Shown here piece by piece: positions 18,540-25,668 of a stretch of 64,000 nucleotides of DNA. How positions within the stretch are numbered: position 1 is the first letter of the stretch; the number at the start of each line of letters is the position of its first letter. Location of the stretch: assembly GCA_011526085.1 (NCBI GenBank), contig WYBC01000043.1, positions 84,265-148,264 on the forward strand, in the 5' to 3' direction. The notes beneath the pieces are model-generated. The model did no database searches. It was not told the origin of the DNA and saw nothing but the letters and a program-made list of their open reading frames with translations. A program made the translations under genes and the position numbers. The DNA comes from Lysobacter sp. (GTDB taxonomy: Bacteria > Pseudomonadota > Gammaproteobacteria > Xanthomonadales > Xanthomonadaceae).

Positions 18540-18701
18540 ATGAAGTTCGAAAAGCTCGATATCGAAGCCATCTGCCAGTCCGGCAGCGCTTCCAACATGC
18601 TGGTTGCGGCCGGCACCACGATCGAGACCAAGGTCGGTCCCTTCTGGAGGAAGGACGGTACCGACGAGGCGCTGCCCGAAGTGCAGACGTCGTCCTGGTA
18701 A
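18540..18701 (+). CDS. Graspetide precursor peptide 3
   Basis: 53-aa candidate precursor with an AAGGA site before the ATG. The leader MKFEKLDIEAICQSG is followed by a TTIETKVGPFWRKDGTDEAL core, then PEVQTSSW. It is closely similar to peptide 1 from the ETKV segment on (ETKVG, aromatic, R/K-K-D-G, T/S-D, A, E). Conserved Thr28, Thr30, Lys31, Asp39, Asp42 and Glu43 are plausible cross-link partners. It lies immediately before a strong hairpin and the modifying genes. Confidence 0.8.
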   Translation: MKFEKLDIEAICQSGSASNMLVAAGTTIETKVGPFWRKDGTDEALPEVQTSSW

Positions 18702-18715
18702 GGTCGTTTTAGACC

Positions 18716-18744
18716 TGATGCGCCGCTCTTCGGGCGGCGCATCA
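18716..18744 (+). promoter_or_regulatory. Strong hairpin separating precursor genes from modifying enzymes
   Basis: Perfect ten-base-pair stem TGATGCGCCG/CGGCGCATCA, extended by C-G and T-G pairs around a UUC loop. No U-tract follows. In RiPP clusters a hairpin at this spot usually lowers read-through so that precursor mRNA exceeds enzyme mRNA, so it is read here as an attenuator or partial terminator. Confidence 0.6.
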
Positions 18745-18848
18745 CTTCGTCGGCGATCGTTCGCGCGCATGCGTCGAGACGATTCGTGTTTTGGCCTATG
18801 GGGAAACGGGCGAGGCAGGCAGGTTGATCGTCCAGGAGCGTTGAAGAA

Positions 18849-19853
18849 GTGATTCTGATTCTAGGCCAGCAGTTCGAGCTGAATATCAACAGGGTGTGCG
18901 AAATCCTCGATTACAGGCGTATTCCCTGGATACGTTTGAACGGCGAGGATTATCCCCGCAGTACGACCGCCTCGATCCGCATCGGCAAGGATCGTTGCGA
19001 GGCCAGGATCGAGACCGCAGATGGCAAGTCGGCCCGGGCCGATCAGATCAGGGCGGTATGGGCGCGTCGCCACGGCCTGTATTCGCTCGGCGAACACATG
19101 CATCGCGGACGCCGTGAATTCATGGGCAAGGAGTGCTCGGCGACAATTCTCGGGCTTTACTCCATGTGTTCGCATGCGGAGTGGATGAACGATTATCATG
19201 CCGAGCAACGGGCCCTCAACAAGCCGCATCAGCTCCGTGTCGCGGCCCAGTGCGGGCTGGCGATTCCGGAGACCCTCATCACGCAGGATCCCGATGAGGC
19301 TCGCGTCTTTTACCGCGAACATGCCGGAAATGTGCTGACGAAAGCCATCGGACAGTCCGGCTACGTGCCCGGGGATGGCGCGGAAGGCCATGCTGAAATC
19401 TATGCGAACAAATTGTCGGTTGACGACTACGACTGTCTGGATCGTGTGCGCCATGGGCCATGCATGTTGCAGGCATACGCCGAGAAGGTCATCGAATTGA
19501 GAGTCACCGTCGTGGGGACGCGAGTATTCGCGACCGCGATCGAGTCACAGAAGAGCGAAAAGACCAAGGTCGACTGGCGGCGTTACGACAATCCCAATAC
19601 GCCGTATTACCGATACAGGTTGCCGGATTCGACGAGCAGCGCGCTGATCATGCTGATGCGCCGGCTGGGTCTCGAGTATGGCGCGATCGACCTCGTTCTC
19701 ACGCCCAAGGGCGAGTACGTGTTCCTCGAAGTCAATCCGGGCGGGCAGTGGGGCTGGGTCGAGAACATGACGGGGCATCCCATCGACGAAGCGATCGCCG
19801 ATTGGCTGGCCCTGAGGAGCGGTATGGAGGAACGAAATGTCGTCTGGACTTGA
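18849..19853 (+). CDS. gwsG: ATP-grasp peptide maturase (graspetide ligase, MvdD/GwsG-like)
   Basis: Expected to form intramolecular ester/amide links between Asp/Glu and Thr/Ser/Lys side chains of the precursors, using ATP. GTG start with AGGAG ten bases upstream; 334 aa. The N-terminal pre-ATP-grasp segment ILILGQQFELNINRVCEILD followed by IPWIRLNGED is characteristic of grasp-with-spasm ligases. The C-terminal ATP-grasp core has the metal-binding triad Asp281 (AIDLVL), Glu294 and Asn296 (LEVNPGGQWGWVE). The precursors lie immediately upstream and the SPASM gene downstream, with overlapping starts. The family is confident; the exact ring chemistry is not determined. Confidence 0.88.
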   Translation: MILILGQQFELNINRVCEILDYRRIPWIRLNGEDYPRSTTASIRIGKDRCEARIETADGKSARADQIRAVWARRHGLYSLGEHMHRGRREFMGKECSATILGLYSMCSHAEWMNDYHAEQRALNKPHQLRVAAQCGLAIPETLITQDPDEARVFYREHAGNVLTKAIGQSGYVPGDGAEGHAEIYANKLSVDDYDCLDRVRHGPCMLQAYAEKVIELRVTVVGTRVFATAIESQKSEKTKVDWRRYDNPNTPYYRYRLPDSTSSALIMLMRRLGLEYGAIDLVLTPKGEYVFLEVNPGGQWGWVENMTGHPIDEAIADWLALRSGMEERNVVWT

Positions 19854-20022
19854 ACTGCCGTTCATCCTCAAGTACGAGGAACAGCCCGGCGAGGGCTCGA
19901 TGATCGACGGCCTCGTGATGGAGTACTTCCGCGACCCCCTGCTCAACGGCATGCAGTTGCGGAACAAGTTCATCGCCTGGGACAGCCCGTGCAGTCTGAA
20001 AGAAATCTGGGGTCCGGAATGA
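19837..20022 (+). CDS. Small uncharacterised protein coupled to the graspetide ligase
   Basis: 61-aa ORF starting inside the ligase gene, with a perfect GGAGG site six bases before its ATG. Its TGA overlaps the ATG of the SPASM gene (ATGA). It is rich in acidic and aromatic residues (ILKYEEQPGEGSMIDGL, MEYFRDPLLNGMQLR, WDSPCSLKEIWGPE). It has no Thr and no ETKV segment, so it does not look like a precursor. Possible roles are a leader-binding adaptor or a partner of the SPASM protein. I do not recognise the family. Confidence 0.7.
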   Translation: MSSGLELPFILKYEEQPGEGSMIDGLVMEYFRDPLLNGMQLRNKFIAWDSPCSLKEIWGPE

Positions 20023-21920
20023 GCGGGTCTGCTGCGGAGCGGAAGTACTTCCGGCTGAGTCCCTATGTCGTGCACGTCAAGGGCGCCCGGCGCGGCGCCC
20101 TCTACGATCTGCACCGGAAACGCATTTTTCCGATTCCCGCGTCGGCCTCGTACGTGATCGATCTGTGTCAGGCGACAGGCGACATCGATGTCTCGCTGGC
20201 GCCGATCACGGAGGAGGGAGATCGCGCGGTCGCCGAAAGTTACCTGCAGGATTTCGTCCGGCTGGGCTTCGCGGAAATTTCTCCGGAGGCGTCCAGCCGC
20301 GCGCAGGCGTTTCGGGTCGATCCGGGCGATGTCGTCAAGCGCAAACTGTCGGTGCTCGGCGTCGAGCTGCATGGCCGGGACGGGCAGTCCGACAGGCTCG
20401 GACCGGATGCATGGATGGACATCCTGCGCGTCGCCAGGAGCCATGGTCCGGCTGCGCAGTTGAACGTTTTCCTGGGCGCGCCCGACCAGACGCCGGACTG
20501 GGTCCCGCAGGTGCTCGCGTACGCCATGACCCTGGAGTTCCATCATATCGAGGTGACCGTTCCTCCCGGCGGCTGCGGCGACGCCATCGACGCGTTCCTG
20601 GCCGGATCGAACCTCGCGCTGTGCGTGTCGGATGAAAACATGGGGGCCTCGTCGGATGTCGCCTCCCCGGATGTCGACGCCTATGTCGGTCACCTGCGCG
20701 GCCTCGGCTTGCGGCCGCGCAAGGCACGCTCATCCGCGATCGCCAGGATCACCGAAGCATCGATGCTGTGCGATCACCTGTCGTACTCGCGATTCAGGCA
20801 CGGCTCCCTCCATTCCGGATGCCTGCATCTGCACGCCGACGGCGCGGCCTATCCATGGCGTCTGGAAACGGTGGACAGGATCGGCCACGCCAAGGACGGT
20901 TCCGGGCTGATGGCATTGCTGCGCTCGGACACGCTGGTTCGCCACTGGTTGCGATCGAAAGACGAAATCGATACGTGCCGCGACTGCGAGTTCAGATACG
21001 CCTGTCCGAACAGTTACACGTTCCGCAGCGAAGTGTCGCGCGTCGGCAGCGCCCCGGCGAACTGCCTCTACGATCCCTATGCGGGCGCCTGGGCGTACCG
21101 GCGCGATGAAGCGTGCTTCAGTGGCGCGAGCGTGGTCCTGCAGGACGAATCCCGATATTTCAGCGTGCGTTCGCTGGCCGAACGGCCGTTCCCGAAGCCC
21201 TATCTGGAGATGCTGGACCAGGCCGCCGTCGACATCTGCGATCTGTTCGGGCTGTCGTTGGGGGAGTCGAAGATCGGATACGACTTCTACCCGACGCTGG
21301 AGGAACTCCAGCGGGACCTGGCGCACCGTGGCGATGGCCTGTCCGGGCTCACCGAGCTGCGGGCCGGGGACAACGTCGGGACCGTCAAGTCGTCGTATCC
21401 GTGCCATATCCACGAGGTCGTCCACGCGCTGCTGTTCCAGTGGAACAAGACGCCGCGTTTTTTCGTGTCGGAGGCCAGCGCGACGGTCTTCGGCCGGGTG
21501 AGGGTCGCGGGGACGGCGCGCGCGATCGAAGCGGACATGCAGGTTCGCGTCGAGGGGGGCGACGGCGAATTGAGCATCGAGGATGTCGTCGTTTTCGACA
21601 ACGATGGCGCGATCCTCGGGCCTCCGCCCGACGCCGACGTGCACGAAGTCGCGCGCTGGCTTCACGTCCGGCGCAACGTCAGCGTCGACATCGGCAATTT
21701 CTACGATGCCATCGATGAGCGGGATCTGCCGGGTTGTTTCTACGAAATCGGCGGTTCCTTCATCCGTTGGCTGATCGAAACACGCGGAGCGGCTGTCTTC
21801 CGCGAATTTTACGCATCCGGGCAAAAGCGAGTCCACTTCGAAGCCTGTTATGGCGAGAATCTGGAGGCTCTGGCCGAGCAATGGAAAAACTGCATCATCC
21901 TGGAAGGTCGAACTCAGTGA
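20019..21920 (+). CDS. gwsS: Grasp-with-spasm SPASM protein fused to an HExxH zincin-like domain
   Basis: 633 aa. Residues 1-100 are a PqqD/leader-binding-like segment (YVVHVKGARRGALYDLH). Residues 100-360 resemble a SPASM-type maturase, with cysteines Cys268, Cys320-x2-Cys323-x5-Cys329 and Cys349 (CRDCEFRYACPNSYTF). No radical-SAM CxxxCxxC is present; the earlier cysteines (50, 186, 202, 251) do not form it. Residues about 395-633 look like a gluzincin/peptidase-MA-type domain. HEVVH (465-469) is followed 16 residues later by Glu485 in FVSEASATVFG. A C-terminal helix pair follows (FYEIGGSFIRWLIETRG, then YGENLEALAEQWKN). It may be the leader peptidase of the pathway. The SPASM call is moderately secure; peptidase activity is inferred from motifs. 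Confidence 0.78.
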   Translation: MSGSAAERKYFRLSPYVVHVKGARRGALYDLHRKRIFPIPASASYVIDLCQATGDIDVSLAPITEEGDRAVAESYLQDFVRLGFAEISPEASSRAQAFRVDPGDVVKRKLSVLGVELHGRDGQSDRLGPDAWMDILRVARSHGPAAQLNVFLGAPDQTPDWVPQVLAYAMTLEFHHIEVTVPPGGCGDAIDAFLAGSNLALCVSDENMGASSDVASPDVDAYVGHLRGLGLRPRKARSSAIARITEASMLCDHLSYSRFRHGSLHSGCLHLHADGAAYPWRLETVDRIGHAKDGSGLMALLRSDTLVRHWLRSKDEIDTCRDCEFRYACPNSYTFRSEVSRVGSAPANCLYDPYAGAWAYRRDEACFSGASVVLQDESRYFSVRSLAERPFPKPYLEMLDQAAVDICDLFGLSLGESKIGYDFYPTLEELQRDLAHRGDGLSGLTELRAGDNVGTVKSSYPCHIHEVVHALLFQWNKTPRFFVSEASATVFGRVRVAGTARAIEADMQVRVEGGDGELSIEDVVVFDNDGAILGPPPDADVHEVARWLHVRRNVSVDIGNFYDAIDERDLPGCFYEIGGSFIRWLIETRGAAVFREFYASGQKRVHFEACYGENLEALAEQWKNCIILEGRTQ

Positions 21921-23638
21921 AGAACTACGCCCAGATCCGAACGTATCTCAAATCCCTCAAGAACTTCCCCGTCAATTTCACGGCGATCGTGCTGCTGTCG
22001 ACGCTGGCTTCGGGCCTCGGGCTCCTGTATCCAAAGCTCTTCCTGGGGATGATCGAAAAATTCCAGAAAGAAGACATCAAGGGCTTCGCGGTCGCGGTCG
22101 CGGTGGTGGTGGGCCTGCAGATTTTCCAGAACCTGATCATGGCCTGCGTCGGATTCCTCCGGCGACGGTTCGATCTGTTCGCCAATCGTCCGGTGATCAT
22201 GGCGTTCTACGAGAAAGTCCAGTCGCTGCCGCTGTCCGCTTTCCGGCGCTACATGAACACCGGCGAGATCTACCAGCGCGTCATCGACGCGCTGGAGCTC
22301 AATCGCGTCGTCGCGGACGTGATCACCCAGTTGTTCGCGCTGACCGTCCGTTTGCTGGTGCTGGTCGGCGTGATCGCATACTTCGACATCTGGACGGGCG
22401 TTCTGGTGCTGTCCATGCTCGTCGTTTTCTACACGATCAACAGGGTCGTTTCTCCGCGCGCCCAGCGATACCAGTCCGCGACGCTGCTCTCCAATTCGCC
22501 GTTGACGAACGCTCTTTTCGAGGGCTTGAACAAGATCACCACGATCAAGGCGCTCGGCGCCAAGGATCATGTCCTCCGGGATGTGTCTTCCAAGCTCGAC
22601 GACAATATCGGCGCCCAGCTCAGATTCGTGATCTTCTCGACCAAGGTCACGCTGTCGACCAGCCTGATCACCCAGTTGCTGCGCGGGGCCATGATCTGTT
22701 TCGTCGGTGTCGGCGCCATGCAGGGCCGGATCGAGCTGCACGTCGCCCTGGGGTTGATCTTCCTCGTGCAGCAGGCGTTCGAACCCATGCAGGGGTTCGT
22801 CGAGATCTTCGTCGATCTCAACCGGGCGATCATCATCCTGCAGCGCTATTTCGGCGTGCTCAACGAACCGAGCGAAGAGGAGGGCGAAGCCCGGCCGAGG
22901 ATTTCCCTCGACAGGCCGTGCAGGATCGATCTGGACAACGTCGGTTTCGGTTACGGATCCGAAAAGATTCTCGATGGTTTCAATCTCGTCGTGCCGGAAG
23001 GCGCCCGGGTGGCGCTGGTCGGCCGCTCCGGCGCGGGCAAGTCCACGATCATGAACCTGATCCTGGGCCTGTACCGGCCCGCGGAAGGGGCCGTCATGGT
23101 CAACGGGCAGGATCTGGCTTCGGTCGATCTGACGTCCTACCGCAAGCAGGTCGGCGTGGTCCTCCAGAACGAGTACATCTTCAATGGCTCGATCAGGGAC
23201 AACATCACGTTCGGCCTGGAACGGACGCCGACCGCGGAAGAGATCGACGAGGCCGTCCGCTGCGCGCAACTGGCGTCGGTCGTCGAGTCCCGGGAGGCGG
23301 GGCTCGACGAGATCCTGCAGGAGGACGCGCTTTCCGGCGGCGAGAGACAGCGGCTGATCCTGGCCCGGGCTTTCCTGCGGAATCCGCGCTTTCTGGTGCT
23401 CGACGAGCCGACCTCCGCCCTGGACATGGAAACCGAGGCTGCGATCCAGCAGGCCATGGACCTGCTGCTCGCCAATCGGACGTCGCTGACCATCGCGCAC
23501 AGACTGTCGACGATCATGAAGTCGGATCTGATCTATGTCCTGGACGCGGGCCGGGTGGTCGAGTCCGGCAACCATGAGCAGTTGCTCGCGAATGGAGGAT
23601 ACTATGCCCAGCTCTATCGCCAGAGTCTGGTCGCGTAA
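21917..23638 (+). CDS. ABC exporter (fused TMD-NBD), probable graspetide exporter
   Basis: Single-chain half-transporter of 573 aa whose GTG overlaps the SPASM stop (GTGA); GGAAGG lies upstream. A six-helix type I exporter domain (about 1-320) is followed by the nucleotide-binding domain. Walker A is GRSGAGKST (369-377), the Q-loop VVLQNEYIFNGS, the signature LSGGERQR (from 472), and Walker B FLVLDEPTSALD (Asp496, Glu497). There is no N-terminal C39 peptidase domain, so leader removal must occur elsewhere. Likely role: export of the modified peptide. It probably acts as a homodimer in the inner membrane. Confidence 0.9.
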   Translation: MKNYAQIRTYLKSLKNFPVNFTAIVLLSTLASGLGLLYPKLFLGMIEKFQKEDIKGFAVAVAVVVGLQIFQNLIMACVGFLRRRFDLFANRPVIMAFYEKVQSLPLSAFRRYMNTGEIYQRVIDALELNRVVADVITQLFALTVRLLVLVGVIAYFDIWTGVLVLSMLVVFYTINRVVSPRAQRYQSATLLSNSPLTNALFEGLNKITTIKALGAKDHVLRDVSSKLDDNIGAQLRFVIFSTKVTLSTSLITQLLRGAMICFVGVGAMQGRIELHVALGLIFLVQQAFEPMQGFVEIFVDLNRAIIILQRYFGVLNEPSEEEGEARPRISLDRPCRIDLDNVGFGYGSEKILDGFNLVVPEGARVALVGRSGAGKSTIMNLILGLYRPAEGAVMVNGQDLASVDLTSYRKQVGVVLQNEYIFNGSIRDNITFGLERTPTAEEIDEAVRCAQLASVVESREAGLDEILQEDALSGGERQRLILARAFLRNPRFLVLDEPTSALDMETEAAIQQAMDLLLANRTSLTIAHRLSTIMKSDLIYVLDAGRVVESGNHEQLLANGGYYAQLYRQSLVA

Positions 23639-23701
23639 GGTCTGTCGCCGGGTGCCGGACGACTCCGATTCGCTTCGGTTGGTTGTCCAACGGAATTCGT
23701 A

Positions 23702-24946
23702 ATGGATGAAATCATCACAAGGAAGCCCCGCAGATTCAGCGGCCCCCGAGCCATCGCGCTCGCTGTCGCGGTTCTGGCCGTCGTCCTGGTCGGATTCGTG
23801 TTCAGCATGGACAAGGCGGCTCCCAGTGTCGATTCGGACCGCCTGGTGATCGCACAGGTGGCGCGCGGAGAGTTCGCGAACGAAGTCTCCGCGTTCGGCA
23901 AGCTGGCGGCCAAGCGGACGCTGGCGTTGTCGGCGCCGGAGGCCGCGCGCGTGGAGGAGGTGCTGTTGCAGCCTGGTGCGATCGTCGCCAAGGGCGACCT
24001 GATACTCCGGTTGTCCAGCAACGAGGTCGATTCCGCCGCCAGCGAAGCCGAAGTCGCGCTCGCCGTCGCGCGCGCGGATGTCGCCGCGACCCGCGCCAGG
24101 CACATGAAGGAAGAACGGCAATTGCAGTCCGAGCTCGACAAGGCGGAGCTCGAGGCCAGGTCCCTGGCGCTGGAGCGCGATGCCGAGCGTCAGCTGCTCG
24201 AAAAACAGGCGATCTCCCGAGTCGCGGCGAGGCGCACCGAACTGCGTTACGACCTGCTGTTGACCGCCCAGCGGCAGATCGCCGACGAGTTGCGGCAACT
24301 GCGCGATTCCAACGCGATCGAGACCGACGCGCTGCAGATCAAGTTGCGGAACCTGGAAGAAGTCGCGGCTTCCCGCCGGAAGCGCCAGAGCGCGCTGGCG
24401 GTACGCGCCGGATTCGATGGCGTCGTCGCCGCGGTGAGCGTCACGCCGGGGCAGGTCGTCGCCAGCGGCGCTTCGCTCGGCGTGCTGATCGATCCGTCCG
24501 CGTTGCAGGCGCGGCTGCAGGTGGCGGAACGGCAGGCCCGTCTGCTCAAGGTCGGCCAGCCGGTGACGGTCACCACGCCCAACGGGCGCGTGCAGGCGAA
24601 GATCGTGCGCATCGATCCGACCGTCACGCAGGGCCAGGTCGTGGCCGATGCCGAGCTCGTCGGTACGATTCCCGCTGGCTTGCGCCAGGACCTCGCGATC
24701 GATGCCCGGATCGGCCTGGATCGAATCGACGACGCCCTGATCGTGGCCAAGCCGAGCAACCTCAATGAACCCGGCCAGCATCGCGTCTTCGTCGTCGCCG
24801 GTGCGCGGGCGCAGGCGCGCGATGTCCTGTTCGGTCCCGTCTCGCCGGATCGTGCGGTCGTTCTGGAAGGCCTGAAGTCCGGCGAAAGGATCGTGGTGTC
24901 GGACGTCGGTCAATGGAAGGACCAGGACAGCATCGAGATCCGCTGA
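23702..24946 (+). CDS. MacA/HlyD-like periplasmic adaptor protein
   Basis: 414-aa membrane-fusion protein with an N-terminal anchor (about 17-37, IALAVAVLAVVLVGFVF). It has split lipoyl half-motifs (VEEVLLQPGAIVAKGDLILRL and AGFDGVVAAVSVTPGQVV) around an alpha-helical hairpin rich in Ala/Glu/Arg. The C-terminal beta-barrel/MP domain ends ERIVVSDVGQWKDQD. With the two following genes it forms a MacAB-type tripartite pump lacking its own outer-membrane channel. It lies 63 bases after the exporter gene, so it is probably in the same transcript. Confidence 0.88.
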   Translation: MDEIITRKPRRFSGPRAIALAVAVLAVVLVGFVFSMDKAAPSVDSDRLVIAQVARGEFANEVSAFGKLAAKRTLALSAPEAARVEEVLLQPGAIVAKGDLILRLSSNEVDSAASEAEVALAVARADVAATRARHMKEERQLQSELDKAELEARSLALERDAERQLLEKQAISRVAARRTELRYDLLLTAQRQIADELRQLRDSNAIETDALQIKLRNLEEVAASRRKRQSALAVRAGFDGVVAAVSVTPGQVVASGASLGVLIDPSALQARLQVAERQARLLKVGQPVTVTTPNGRVQAKIVRIDPTVTQGQVVADAELVGTIPAGLRQDLAIDARIGLDRIDDALIVAKPSNLNEPGQHRVFVVAGARAQARDVLFGPVSPDRAVVLEGLKSGERIVVSDVGQWKDQDSIEIR

Positions 24947-24986
24947 GCCCGGTCGGGCTCCCACAACCCCATCAGTTCGAATACCC

Positions 24987-25667
24987 ATGACAGCCATCGC
25001 CCTAGAGCGCGTCTCGCGCGCCTTCGAAACGGACAACGTCCGTACCCACGCGGTCTCCGACGTGTCCCTGCAGATCCGGGAGGGCGAATTCGTCGCCATC
25101 ACCGGGCCTTCGGGTTGCGGGAAGTCCACGCTGCTCGGCCTCATGGGGTTGATCGACCGACCGACGTCCGGCGATCTCACCCTGCTGACGCAGCGCATCG
25201 GCGAACTGTCGCCTTCCGCAAGGCGTCGGTTCCGCGCGGAGAAGATCGGCTTCATCTTCCAGAGCTTCAATCTCATCGATGAGATCAGCAGCCTCGAGAA
25301 CGTGGCGTTGCCGTTGCGTTACCGCGGGCTGTCGCAACCGGAACGCGAGCGGATCGCGGTCGAATGCCTCGAACGCGTGGGCCTGGGGCATCGTCGCGAC
25401 CACTATCCGTCGCAGCTCTCCGGCGGCCAGCAGCAGCGGATCGCGATCGCGCGCGCGCTCGCCGTGAAGCCGCCGATCCTGCTCGCCGACGAACCCACGG
25501 GCAATCTCGATGTCGAAAACCGCACCTCGGTGATGGGGCTGCTGGACGAAGTGAACAAGGCGGGCAGCACCGTCGTGATCGTGACCCACGACGAGGAGAT
25601 CGCCGCGCGCGCGGGCCGTCGCCTCGTGCTGGCCGAGGGCAAGCTGGTCTCGGCCGAAGGTGCGTGA
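24987..25667 (+). CDS. MacB/LolD-like ABC transporter ATP-binding protein
   Basis: 226-aa ATPase with Walker A GPSGCGKST, Q-loop FIFQSFNLID, signature LSGGQQQRIAIARAL, Walker B ILLADEPTGNLD and the H-loop VTHDEE. The LolD/MacB subfamily is recognisable from QSFNLID and ADEPTGNLD. It partners the FtsX-like permease that begins one base after its stop codon. Role: mechanotransmission-type export or self-resistance linked to the peptide cluster. Confidence 0.92.
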   Translation: MTAIALERVSRAFETDNVRTHAVSDVSLQIREGEFVAITGPSGCGKSTLLGLMGLIDRPTSGDLTLLTQRIGELSPSARRRFRAEKIGFIFQSFNLIDEISSLENVALPLRYRGLSQPERERIAVECLERVGLGHRRDHYPSQLSGGQQQRIAIARALAVKPPILLADEPTGNLDVENRTSVMGLLDEVNKAGSTVVIVTHDEEIAARAGRRLVLAEGKLVSAEGA

Positions 25668-25668
25668 C

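Noticed and set aside
18125..18701. Lanthipeptide, lasso or sactipeptide precursor interpretation
   Set aside because: Only precursor 1 and precursor 3 have a Cys and it lies in the leader part, no LanB/LanM/lasso cyclase genes are nearby, and the SPASM protein has no radical-SAM motif; the ATP-grasp neighbour favours graspetide.
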